A DNA stretch of 64,000 nt from Mucor racemosus (lineage: Eukaryota > Mucoromycota > Mucoromycetes > Mucorales > Mucoraceae), in NCBI GenBank assembly GCA_027405735.1, contig JAPEHQ010000023.1, positions 248,001-312,000 of the forward strand, written 5' to 3'. Of the stretch, positions 10,122 through 21,249 are shown in pieces (the first letter of the stretch is position 1; each line of letters opens with the position of its first letter). The notes beneath the pieces were generated by a model. The model made no database searches. It saw nothing but the letters and a program-made list of their open reading frames with translations, and was not told the DNA's origin. The position numbers were made by a program, and so were the translations under genes.

Positions 10122-12490
10122 CTAAAGATTAAAGCTAGCCGTTTGGCGGATATCTCTACTAGAAGCACCAATTTGAAGAGTGAATTTTCCAGAAGGAATG
10201 ACCCAAGTTTGAGTTTTGGTGTCCCAGATACTGAGCTCAGTCTTTGTAAATTCGAATTTGACAGTAGAAGAATGACCCTTCTTAATAGAAACCTTTTCAA
10301 AACCACGCAAGAGCTTAGGAGGCTCATTAGCACTCTTGGGGAATGAAATATAAGCTTGAACAACTTCAGCACCATCAACCTTACCAGAGTTTTTGACAGA
10401 GACAGATGCAGTAACAGTAACAGATTCATTCTTCTTCTTAGCCTTGACCTTCAATCCACTGTATTTGAAGCTTGTGTAAGATAAACCGTGACCGAAGGGG
10501 AACAAGGGTTCAATGCCGGCTTGATCAAACCATTTATATCCCATTAATAACTTTTCAGAATAGACAACTTGATCAGCAGGATCAGGATGAACATTGTAAT
10601 CATCGTTTTCTTTGGCGATGGTATAAGGAAGACGACCTGAAGGGTTAACCTTACCAAGGACGATATCAGCAAGAGAATTACCGGATTCTTGACCAGCAAG
10701 ACCGGGCCAGAGAACAGCCTTAATGTTTGTATGGTTGATCCAAGGCATAAGAACAGCACCAACAGAGTGAATAACAACGACAGTGTTCTTATTGGCATCA
10801 GCGACAGCCTTGATCTATAAATTAATATGATTAGTGTTCTATATATCGTTTTCTTAATATCTGTATCAAACTAACCAAGTTATCACCATTATTCCATAGA
10901 GAAAGGTTGTTACGATCACCATCATTGCCATCAACTTCCATGAATCCTTCTCCAGAATCCGCAGTACTGAATACAAAAGCAACATCAGCATTCTTGGCTG
11001 CCTCGGCAGCAGCCGTGAGATCCCAATCATCGGTAGAAGATTGAATTTTAACACCATCACCTAAAGCATTAGTAAGGCCAGTAAGCGGATCAATCAAGTA
11101 GGGGAAATCAGCGGAACCAGAACCCCATCCTTGTGCAAGGTGACCAATATCGCAACCATGATAAGGACAAGTAGTTTCATCGTTGACAGCACTAAATACA
11201 AAGATGTTAATATTTATGTTGTTTACAAGTTATACGAATATGTGTACTTACGCAGGTCCAGCTTTAATATCGCTACCAATAAGAGCAACTGATTTGACCT
11301 TACTGCTAAGAGGAAGAATACCAGAATTTTTGAGAAGGACACTTGAAGCAGCACCCATTGAACGAACTAATTTCTTGTGGTCAGCTTGAACATTGACATA
11401 ATCAGCATTTTCACGAATAAAGGCACTGATGGAAGTCTTTGGGAAATCCTTATCTTGACCAACCTTGTACCAAGAGGCAACAATACGCATAGCCATATCA
11501 GTAGCGCGATCTTCAGAAACATCGCCATTTTCAATTGCAGCAGTTAAATTAGAACCAAAGTAAGAGCCACCAGAACCGAGAGTAACATCACCCGGCATAG
11601 TCATATCAAGACCAGCATTGACAGCCTTAGAAGTAGAATGAGTAGCTCCCCAATCAGATTGAATGAAACCCTTAAATCCTAGTTCTTCCTTCAACAAAGT
11701 GTTCAAAATGTAATCATTTTCACACGCATATGTGCTGTTTAATTTATTGTATGAACACATGACAGAGGCAACGCCAGCTTCTACAGAACGAGCGTAAGGC
11801 CAAAGGTAGATCTCATGCAAAGTTCGATCGTCAGCATCAGATGATGCGGTATTTCTGTTGAGTTCTTGGTCATTCAAAAGGTAATGCTTAGCAGTAGCAA
11901 TGACACCTTCAGATTGAATACCTTTGATAGTCTCAGCAGCAACTACACCAGTAAGGTAAGGATCTTCACCTCCAGATTCCCAACCACGGCCACCTTCAGG
12001 GGAACTACATATTGTTGAATTACAAGGTCAGACATCTATAATGTAATGCACAAGTTATCTCCACTTACCGCATAAAGTTCATTCCAGGTCCTAATTGAAC
12101 ATGAATACCCTTTCCATAAAACTCTTGACCCATATATTGACCACGAGCAAGTATAGCATCCTTATCAAAAGAAGCAGCGGCATTAACACCAGCAACACCA
12201 CTAGTGACATTATCAGCAAGCCTTATACCAAGAGGAGCATCTTGAAGACAAAGACTTGGGAAATCAGGACTTGAGGTAGAGTAAGTATTTCCTACACATA
12301 ATCCATTCTCCCATCCAACACCGGTAGTAATGTTGATTTTTTGTTCAGTTGACATTTGGTCTACGAGAACTTTTGCCTTTTTGTATGCATCATCCCAAGA
12401 CAAGACATTGACTTTTGCTTGCACCATAGAGGCAGCATTTGCAGCTACCAACAGAGTTATAGCAGTAGTAGAAAGAGATGGCAATTGCAT
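10122..12490 (-). CDS. Secreted GH3 beta-glucosidase, copy 1 (extra intron)
   Basis: Family GH3 glycoside hydrolase, expected to release glucose from the non-reducing end of beta-glucans or cellobiose outside the cell. Four exons: 12490-12069, 12004-11252, 11191-10876 and 10814-10122, giving 727 residues. A signal peptide is clear (hydrophobic residues 8-18, cut after about residue 25). Seen: KHYLLNDQE, catalytic Asp258 in IQSDWGA, MTMPGD, then the (beta/alpha)6 sandwich domain and a fibronectin-III-like C-terminal domain from FPFGHGLSYTSF (about 602). The 64-bp intron 12005-12068 splits codon 141 and is missing from the copy at 37617, while the other two introns are shared and total coding length is the same. 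About 700 bp upstream are also shared, so this is a recent inverted duplicate. Confidence 0.95.
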
Positions 12491-13690
12491 ATTTTATAGA
12501 TAATTGACTTGATACTTTTTGAAAATAATGCAATTATCCTTCCTTTTATATAAAATTGACATTTCTTTCAATTTGTAAGAATATACCAGTACATTCGATT
12601 TTCCCATAAGAAATTTACCAACAAAAGGCTTTCAAATTATAGATTTCATAGATCCTTACACTATGTTAAAACAAAGAAAGTTTACTATGAGTCCTCGGAT
12701 ACCCCATGAGTTCAGATGAAGGGTAATAGTTCTAAGCGTTTAAAAGGTGGTCTTTTTTCCCAGGCGAACACCATAAACTAGTAATTTTCCGACTGTATAT
12801 TTTAGAGTTTATTTCAGCAGTTTTCCCTGAACTTGGTAATCGTGGGGTAATAAAATGAAATGAAATTGCCTTTATATAGTTGATTATTCTGCATAAGTTT
12901 ACGGAAATGTAATAACCTTTTGAAAATGAAATCTAAACGCATAGCTTTTATCCATATGGCATTTAATTCAAATAAATGTTCAAGTATGTTTATCGTAATC
13001 ATGCAGACATAAACATATACAATTACATATTAAATATTAAATATGATCACATACTACTATTACTAAATCAAGTTGTACCCACCGGTATTGAATGCAAAGC
13101 GGCTCTTGATGGGAAATCATGTTGAACAGTCTGTGAAGATGGTGAGAAGGCGGGAATCACTTCAAGTCCGCAATCAAAAAAACGTAACATTGCTCTCGAT
13201 ATATTGAAAAGAACTTGTCATTATTTTTCCTTTCTATATAACTGTATCATAAATGTACAAATCTAGTAAATGTCATTTTTTTCTCCAGCGTTACATTCAA
13301 CCATGTAACATTACTTTTTTTTTTTTTTTTTTTTTTTTTTGAAAATATTATATCGATGGATTACAAATACGGCAAACCAGAAAGATCTCAAATACTTTTA
13401 TTTATTTTTTTTACAATTTAGAATAAACAAGACCTGGTGAATATAAGCCAACTATAATTTTATTGTGTGAGCTTCATGCTACCACTTTTTAATGCTGCAA
13501 AATTACCAAATGTGCATTTTTTTTTCTTTGAGACGTTTTTTGATGTACTTTAATAGAATAAATAAAACGTACATTTGTTTAGTGCATGATAGGATCCTTG
13601 TTTCGTCAATAAAAGTATATAATCATTGCACATTTGATCATCAATTTCGGGTAATACAATCACCTTAATTTATTTCAATAGTTTGTGGTA
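12491..13690 (-). other. Duplicated GH3 upstream region
   Basis: About 1.2 kb without a gene. On the minus strand it matches the region upstream of the second GH3 gene (about 36950-37610): the block at 13085-13175 matches 36965-37060 and the block at 12840-12920 matches 37200-37280, in inverted orientation. It must contain the GH3 promoter. A long T run lies at 13315-13340. Confidence 0.7.
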
Positions 13691-14110
13691 GCATTACATT
13701 CTGTAAAAATATATCGGTCAAGGCCGTACCGATGGAAATGACATTATTAATGTGATTTTCGATGCAAATTCTACTGAAAATAATTATAATCACTTCATAT
13801 CACAGTTTATACAGGAGACTCTTATCTTTAAGCATTTCAGTGAAAAGGTAAATGATCAACAGGGCCTTCGCAATAAGCAAAGAAGCCAATCATCAACCAG
13901 TAACCCATATCAGTTCAAAGGTAGCACAACTGATATGGTGATGAATAGTGGGATCAAATGTGTGTTCATCTTTGTCGCTATTTCCTTACCCATCTCCTCT
14001 TATGGTAACAAGATCAACCAGCATTGTTGAAAGAGATATGGGACTGACAATTTTGAATACTTTGCTGCACCAAGCATCCACAGTATTTGCTCAGTCCTTA
14101 GTATATTCTG
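13690..14110 (+). pseudogene. Decayed remnant of the Dph6-like / CAP segment
   Basis: This stretch is the inverted, shortened counterpart of 35095-36440. A piece near 14000-14045 matches the Dph6-like gene around 35705-35750. Bases 14060-14110 match the truncated CAP pseudogene near 35095-35160. Bases 13700-13860 match the spacer around 36250-36440, including GTCGGTACGGCTT-like sequence. A 92-codon open frame over it (13752-14030) is chance. It shows that this duplicate of the segment lost most of the Dph6-like gene. Confidence 0.65.
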
Positions 14111-15475
14111 CAATATTTTCAGTCTAATCTGCCTTTATAGATATATATATCGTTCTATTATGTAGTTGATTTATGTACTCTTGTGGTCTTATATTATATA
14201 TTTACTTAACTATGAAAACCACTGCGCCTGAATACCTAATTGGAAGAAACGTTGGGGCAATTGTGATTCTATTCAAGTATAAGTACGCCTTTTTCTATAA
14301 TAACCTTATATTAAACATCTATTCAGACATACCTTAGACGCTGCTAAATACATATTAATTGGCCACATTATGCTCTCTGTTCCCAAATCTATTTTATATC
14401 CCATGAAAGACTTAAAACCACAAAAGTTCGTTGCGTTTTCCTTAAAAACTAGGCCTTACTTCTCGTCCCTCTTCTGCTTTTTTCTTCACTGAATAACACC
14501 AAGGAAAGATTATATGTCAATGTACCTGAGATGATCAAATTTAATTTAAAAACAAGTATCCGGAAATATCCTATTTTTTGCAGTTGGTATAACTTTTTTA
14601 ATGCTAATGTTTCAGATGTTTACAGGTATTTCAATGTTAAAAAATAGAACTTTGAGCTTGAATATCTCCGCATAAAATTAAGTTATACTAACATCTTTTA
14701 ATAATAAAACTTATTTGTTTTGAAGCGTTCTATAACATATTTAAGTATGGCAAAATTCTGGGCAATTTTTTTTTATTTCATTTTTTTTTTTTTTGGCCCT
14801 TTTTGTAGTAGATTTCAAAATATTCATTATATTGTGCAGTATTTTTCTTATAACCATGTTATTGGCCTCGTTGAGCTCTCCGGGGCCCAATTTAGTTTTT
14901 TAAAAATATTGATTTTTCTTTGAGAGATCTGCAAAAATGTGTAAAAAAGAATATCCTTCGGTTTTGCTTCAAAAAAGGACGTGTATATCCTCATCCCAAA
15001 TTCTGAATTTGAAAAAAAAATTGTCAAAAATCTTGTTTTCTCTTCGAAAAATATAGGTAGACGATTCAGCAACGCCTAGATCGATAGATACTTTTGCTGC
15101 GCACCATTGTAATAACTTACATTTGAAACATGTTTATAAAAGATGAAGTGTATTATCGGAATACCTTGAAACTTTGAATTACGTTTTACGCAAAATTTAA
15201 TATAAACCATTTGTTTAAATTTTGCTTACACGGGTGTGGAATCCAAAACTACACAAAAAGAATTTAATACACTAGTTCAACTTATTTTGCAGTTCATGAA
15301 CTATTAAACGATTTGTGTTTTTAGACGTTTTTCAACCATTTCGGCAAATCGATTTTGGAACTCAGTTATTCTAGACAGTAACTCGCAATATGAACTGTTA
15401 TTTTGATTTTCTCGATAAAAAATGTTAATTTTTTTGATATATAAGAAGTTTATCCAGATGTAGAAATCCAGGAAC
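14110..15475 (+). repeat. Family A repeat, copy 1
   Basis: Anonymous repeat also found at 30990-32130 (+), 33720-35110 (-) and 40980-42250 (+). Shared landmarks: TTTTTTGCAGTTGGTAT, AATGCTAATGTTTCAGATG, CCTCATCCCAAATTCTGAAT and GTTCATGAACTATTAAACGA. No transposase, reverse transcriptase or terminal structure is visible, and open frames are not conserved between copies. The 14110-14300 part is shared only with the 34900-35110 copy, as part of the larger duplicated segment. Confidence 0.75.
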
Positions 15476-16335
15476 AACTATTGAAATCCAACATGGCATG
15501 ACATTTAGTAACTCATACTAAATATCATACATAATATTAATAACTATCATATAACTATCTAGAAAACATATAAATACGAAGCATCAATGAATTAATAAAG
15601 TGTATCTTTTAGCAGAGTATTTTTATATTAGTATCTTTTGATATAATATTTTTTACAGCTGGCAATTGTAAACTAAAATAGTAAGTTTAAAGAAGGTTAA
15701 TTTGTTTAAATTTTATGTGTGGTAAAGTCACATCTATAATCTTAGATTTGGCTTGTATATAAATTTAAGCAGTAAGTGTTATTTAATTTTATGCTCGAGC
15801 AAAAGCCATTGTTGCTGCAAAAATTATAGCTATAAGCATTATTTACAAATGATGATAATTGTAAATATTGGCTCTTGTATGTATTACTCTACACCAACAA
15901 CGTAATGCATTGTATTGTCTATTATAATATATATTAATAAAATCAAATGTAATTTAAAAACCAATTCCAGTAAAAAATGTTGTAGGATTTTGAGAACGGC
16001 ACGATGTTCATGCACCAACCAATTTGTGCCCATACGATCAGCTCATTATGCTATTATGCTCATGATCGGATTTTATTATTATGCACAAATAGGAATAATG
16101 ATATGCTTATGGGCAATTTTACTACTATTATGCACACCACATGGGATTAATGTCATGGAAATGGACAGAATCTATAATTCTGTACATACAGGCTTATTAT
16201 TAGCTTTGTGCCCATGTGCATCTTGTTATCTTTTTAGCCATATTCAGTGGGCACAACAGCTCAGGCTATAGTGTGCAGCCCACCTGGGTACAACAAAATC
16301 ATCTTGTGCAGCACAGGTCGGCCGTAGTGATTTTA
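15476..16335 (+). repeat. Family D 3' part ending in the GTGCCCA/TGGGCAC array
   Basis: From about 15660 the sequence matches the 3' part of family D (52730-53400, and inverted 42860-43300 and 47950-48480). It ends in a block (15990-16335) full of short GTGCCCA, TGGGCAC and TGTGCA words in both orientations, then GGTCGGCCGTAGTG. A 118-codon open frame inside has no family resemblance and I do not call it a gene. Confidence 0.7.
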
Positions 16336-16665
16336 TGGACTTTTTTTGAATCCGGTTGTATCATCTTATATTTTTCAATTCAAATCCGTTATTAGGCTAC
16401 TAACATTGTAGGTTGTATTTATGCTTTACTTAAAATAGGCCTTTGAATAATTAGTAGCAATACAGTCGAACCTTAATTTTTGTATGAAATTTCGATACCT
16501 TCATCTGATAGCTGCTTGGAATATTTAAACAACCGCGTCCGGGCTATCCGGTGATTTTTTTAGAGATTTAAAGCTTGGAAATATCATTAGATGGCCGCTT
16601 CCGGAGATTGTTCGGCTTTTTTTTTTGGAAGTGTGACCATTCGCAAAAATATGAATCATAGACTA
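16336..16665. other. Region with possible DNA-transposon end
   Basis: No gene. TACAGTCGAACCTTAATTTT at 16462 resembles the CAGTCGAACCT ends of pogo/Tigger-type elements next to a TA. I could not find the partner end. Confidence 0.3.
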
Positions 16666-17122
16666 TGTTGTATGCCACCAAGTACCATATATTATCATCT
16701 TCTACAGTATCAATGCATCCTACAATCTATTGACTATGATATGTATTGAAGTTGAAAGTCTTGATATCGGATACAAGAAACTGCTAGCGTAATACGTTTA
16801 ATCCAGTAATTACCAAGAACGCTTCTTGGACCTCAATTATGACACCCTATTATTTCATCCCAGCGGTTAATCAATCAAGTAGCTATCAAATCAACATCCA
16901 ACAAGCACATTTAGCGCAGCATTAAAACAAGGAAACTCACAAGCTCTGCAAAGAACCGTTAAATTATGATCGATCCATTTCAATCCATAGATTACTATCA
17001 AACAGATCTAATGGCTCAATAGTGCCTTAAATTACATCTCAAGACCTCAATGTCAAATCAATATAAAAGGCCGTACTTTTATATCTAAATAAACGATATC
17101 TTGTTTTTATTATTATACAACA
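16666..17122 (+). mobile_element. Putative LTR
   Basis: 457 bp bounded by a perfect 8-bp inverted pair (TGTTGTAT and ATACAACA), with TG...CA ends as in LTRs. Near the 3' side lie a TATA-like TATAAAAGG at 17061 and AATAAA at 17090, as expected for an LTR promoter and polyadenylation signal. Flanking 5-mers (GACTA and GTTGC) do not match, so it is either one end of a decayed element or a recombined LTR. No gag-pol sequence is adjacent. Confidence 0.5.
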
Positions 17123-17509
17123 GTTGCAGAACTGATTCATTACTCTCTCTTTTTTAACTGTATTCTTTTTTAAGTATTATTCATCAAACCTGAAAATATA
17201 CGAGAAGGCTAAACCTTTTGCAATTCTGCGGATCAGCGCTAGAAGTACTTGCCATTGCAACGGGATGTCATTTGGATTCATATTCGTGCAGAAGAACTGA
17301 TGGGCTTGCTGATCTTAGTAGGTGTAAATAGCAGGTAACAGACTTGTTGCTCAAACTGGCTCAACGTACAATGACCCATGGATGCTGGTAGTATTGGTGT
17401 CGAGCCGAGTTTTGTCAGCCAAATTTACTAGTATTATACATATGATATGCATTAATGAAAAAGGAAAACAATTGCTAGACTTATGCAGAACTTACTAAGA
17501 AAAAAAAGG

Positions 17510-17685
17510 AGGATCATATTCGATGAGAAGCAAGGGCATCGGAGATTCTCTTTCGAAATTCATATCCTAATACCAAAGGGCTTCCCCTTTGGCGGGTTTG
17601 AACTCACAAATATACTGTATGTGTCGCACTCAATTTGTAGCGCATGCGCTACCCGTTAAGCTTATCACTCTCCTTTGGTCTACAA
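17510..17685 (-). repeat. tRNA-like / SINE-like sequence
   Basis: On the minus strand I see an A-box-like AGCTTAACGGGTAGCGC and, about 43 bp on, AGTTCAAACCC, which fits the B box at 10 of 11 positions. The outer ends can pair (ACCAAAGG with CCTTTGGT), and a perfect 8-bp hairpin with loop CTTC lies at 17573-17592. The T stem does not pair well, so it is not a good functional tRNA. It could be a tRNA pseudogene or the head of a SINE; the minus-strand downstream sequence ends in a T-rich run. Confidence 0.4.
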
Positions 17686-18650
17686 TTTTAACTTCCATAC
17701 TTGTGAACATGTGTTTGTCAGTTTTTCACTGCAAATAAATTCCGTATTACCTCGTTTTTCCTGCAGGTAATACGCCCATATTTTTTTTTTAGTGTAGAGA
17801 AAGTTGTGTAAGCAATGAACAAAAATTGAGAACATTGTAATATAATGGTAATATTTTCGAAGTAACCAAATAAAAAAGGATTCAGGAATATAGAGAACCC
17901 ATATAAAGTATAGAATTTTGAATAAAACGTTGCAGTATGCATGAAAAATGCGAGTTTCACCATTGTAATATGAGCGTATTACTACACCACCGTATTCCGC
18001 CGTAAGGTAATATGTTTGTTTTACCATCATGCGTATTCCCTGCTGCGTATTCAGTGAAAATTAGTTGCAGCGTTTCACTATTTTGAAAAATGCAACAAAT
18101 TAAGGTGTATCTTTTCTTTTTGGAGATAATAGTAGAGCTTTCCAAAAATTGATAGCCGATTTTGTCTAGAGAATGCGTATTTTTGATGGAGATATAAACG
18201 GAACTCAATATTAATACATTAATATTAAGTTGCATAACTGAAAAATTGAATATGGATGAATGTGAGCGAATCTTTACTAAAATAAGAATTAGTATAACAT
18301 CAGCTACAACTCATAGAAATGCAAGTGATATTCAACAGATACAGTTGCAATTGGAAATTCACTTTTTAGAAGTATAAACACCTATAATTATACTGGAAAA
18401 TTAAAATAAGCACTATTAATCAAACTAAAAACAAGCACCAACTTTTTAATCCACCAGTGTTAAATGCAGATACCAATTGTATAAATTCTATCAATGCGAA
18501 ATGGTAATTATGATATACTGTACCAATTAGTTGTTTGACGACTATAATCAACGATAATAATACTACTAGGATCAAGTTTTTAAAGTAGCAGCAATAACAA
18601 AAATTTACCAACAGTATGATAGCAAATCGTAGTTTAATTCACTATTGTTC
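17686..18650. other. Non-genic stretch with repeated CGTATT words
   Basis: About 960 bp with no supported gene. Between 17740 and 18180 the words CGTATT(A/C) and TAATACG recur about seven times in both orientations. The overlapping minus-strand open frames are low-complexity and I do not support them. Confidence 0.4.
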
Positions 18651-18999
18651 AATATGACCGGATATTAATGAATCAGAAAAAATACAACGCTAAAAAACTG
18701 ATACCCAATGTATATCGAGGTCAAGATTGATGAAAGATGAATTCATTGTGTAGTTGAAATCGCAACATTGTGATGAATAGAAATTACAGGACCAAGATGT
18801 TGCGTTTGCCTCAGGGTTTTCAAAAGAATTTAAACGCATACTTCATCAAACATCAAACCTACTTAGATGTTAAATACTCATTATATACTGTTAGTATCAT
18901 CTTGTTTTTTATTTAATTGCTGTATTATTAAAAATCAATCAAGCTTTTCATAGCTTATAACAATGACAATGGGGTGTTTCTGATTTTAGATTGATATTT

Positions 19000-19692
19000 G
19001 TCATAAGGCGGGCTAATGATATGTTTGATACTACTGTAGGTGAAACCAGTCAATTTAATTTATGGAATTCGAATGCAAATACCGAGGAACCATTTGTAAA
19101 TACTTAGGTTGGTTCTGGTAAAACATTGGATAAATTGGCTTGGGACAAAGAGGGTAAAAAGGTGGCAATAATAGGTCCCTGTGGAACAGACAGAGCTATT
19201 CACGGAAAAAAGTATAAAAAAACAATAGGAATTCGACTAGATAACATTAGGGTTTTATTATCAAGTTAAATTCTACTTGAGGACTTTTGTAATAAATAAA
19301 TGTCCTCTTTATATAGTTTTCATCAGAGAGATTAGATAAGCATTCCTAGGTCCATACATAGCCAATAACACCCCTTGTTAGATATAAATCTTGATAGTAA
19401 CCAATCGGTGTATTCATAGAATTCATGGGTCCTTGATCATAATGGTGTGATTAAATCCACAGTATGTTGATTGGCCTTTAACTATAAGTTGCTAGGATAG
19501 AAGCTTGGTAGAAAATTTATATTAGTATGAATCAGCATATATCATTTAGTAGTGAAATGTCTATTCATGTCAGCTGTACTTTAATTGAGAATCAGATGAA
19601 ATGGAGATCAATATAGTGGATAAATGTGTACATATTCCACAGTCCCAGTGATAGCCAATGCTTATGTTTTTTATGTTTATGATGTTGGAGTG
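19000..19692 (+). pseudogene. Captured dynein intermediate chain exon, copy 2 (broken)
   Basis: Decayed version of the exon at 4183. Readable parts are SQFNLWNSNANTEE, then a stop codon (TAG), then VGSGKTLDKLAWDKEGKKVA. A 462-bp solo LTR interrupts it at 19180, after which the end VYDVG and a GTAAGACT donor with the same intron start follow. It cannot encode a working product. The retained donor and intron show that it was copied from genomic DNA, not from spliced mRNA. Confidence 0.85.
19180..19641 (-). mobile_element. Solo LTR with GTCCC target-site duplication
   Basis: 462 bp that start TGTGGAA and end TTCCACA, a perfect 7-bp inverted pair of TG...CA type. They are flanked by the 5-bp duplication GTCCC (19175-19179 and 19642-19646). 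Removing the insert restores the dynein exon of the host repeat. On the minus strand a TATATAAAG box lies before AATAAATG. A truncated relative lies at 42430-42725. Confidence 0.88.
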
Positions 19693-20960
19693 GTAAGACT
19701 AAAACTTAATGTAAATCACATCTACTAACGCAATAATTATAAAATAAGACTATATTATCATCAAATAAAATATCGCACAATATTAACGTGTATAAAGCTT
19801 ACAGTAATTAGCTTGAATCAAGTGGATACAGCATTATGAATTCTTGAAAAAGTTAAGTATTATAAAATCTCTTATTTTTAAGAACTACAAGGCTTATAAG
19901 CAGAATACTAATTTCAAAAGTCATTCTTGTCCAGATCATCAATTTTGACATTTTTTAATTTTTTTTTTTTGATTTTGCAAATCTAGAGTTAATTATACTA
20001 CCAATTATAAAAACAAAAAATATACTCATGTACAGAATTTAACGCTCTATTTGCTCAATAAAAAATATACAATATTTTTATTGCAAAATATCACATGAAA
20101 ATCCTTTAATCAAAAAACCGTTTTTCGGAGAAAAGTACAAATTTCTATTACTTAACATTTGATACTAAGCTTTCATAAAATGTGTATCATCTGTAGCTAC
20201 AATTTTCTCTGACAATGTAGTATATTTAAATGTTGATTTTGGTATCAAAATTTGATTTTTCTGTTTTTTGATCAAAATCATGAATGTTGGTAAGGATAAA
20301 ATGAGCCCCGAAAATGTCCGCTACAAAAACTGAATTTTCAGACCGTACGTGGTTAAATATATAAAAAGTTGAAAAAAAGAAACGCTTTTTTATTTAAAAC
20401 TTAGATATACCATAGTATAAGAGACTTAGGCGTTCAATCTTGCTATGCTCAATTACGGCGTCGCTCTACGGGTTCACTTTTGCAATTTTTTAATGAATGT
20501 TGGATATGACAGACAATTTTTCTGGCAGAAAAATGCATGTTTCTTCTATGTTAGCAGTTATTATTGCCTACTTTATTTAGTTTATGGTTCATGTGCTGTA
20601 ATGCTGCTTTCACATTGCCTGAAATGTGAAATTTAGCAGGGTTTTAAATGCGCTAAATAATGTAAAGCCTTGAAAATCCTTTCTATGTGTGTTGTTTCTC
20701 TCTTTTTGTTTTCATATTCCAAGGGTATATTCACCGTTTGATAAGGCATATCAGACTATCAAGCTGATATTCTTTTCTTGTATCTGAATAATACGCATGT
20801 TAGCATAAGGGACTAATGTTTTTAAAATACAGTAGGTAAAGTCTATATTAGAGACTGATATTTTTATTTAACCGCATTTTATTAAGATCAAATATCATTA
20901 TTTACTACTGTATTGTTGGACGGATTTCTTGATCACTACGGCCAAACTATGCTTTCCAAG

Positions 20961-21249
20961 GGCATTATGATCTGCACAGATGGGCAGAATAAAAAATTCT
21001 ATGCAGATCAGGCAGCCCAGATGAGCAGAACAATGAGATCAAGGTTTTTTACTTAATTTACTAAAGTATGCCAATTGTAATATAATTAATAACGAAGATA
21101 ATTTGAATGGTTTAAAGCAGATGTGAGTTACTCTGATTCAACAAAATTGCCTTAATGACGAGATATATCAATTTTAAATCTGGGGTTTGAAAGAGTTCTG
21201 CCCATGCTCTTCTTTTGGGGACGAAATGGGAACAACGACAACAACCTGT
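20961..21249. other. Spacer between two family D copies
   Basis: About 290 bp without gene or recognised repeat, apart from GGGCAG/CAGATGGGC words at its left edge. Confidence 0.4.

Larger units (their letters stand above)
18650..20960 (+). repeat. Family D repeat, copy 2
   Basis: Contains an upstream part (18650-19000) shared with 45830-46130 (inverted), a dynein exon (19000-19692), the family core (about 19780-20430, block at 20300-20330), and a 3' part to about 20930. Bases 20935-20985, starting ACTACGGCCAAACTATG, match the inverted sequence at 51024-51072. A solo LTR interrupts the dynein exon at 19180-19641. Confidence 0.8.

Noticed and set aside
13752..14030. 92-codon open frame
   Set aside because: It runs antisense to a remnant of the duplicated Dph6-like/CAP segment, so the frame is accidental.
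15915..16271. 118-codon open frame with many Cys
   Set aside because: It lies in the GTGCCCA array of family D; Cys and His codons come from the repeated TGTGC and CAC words.
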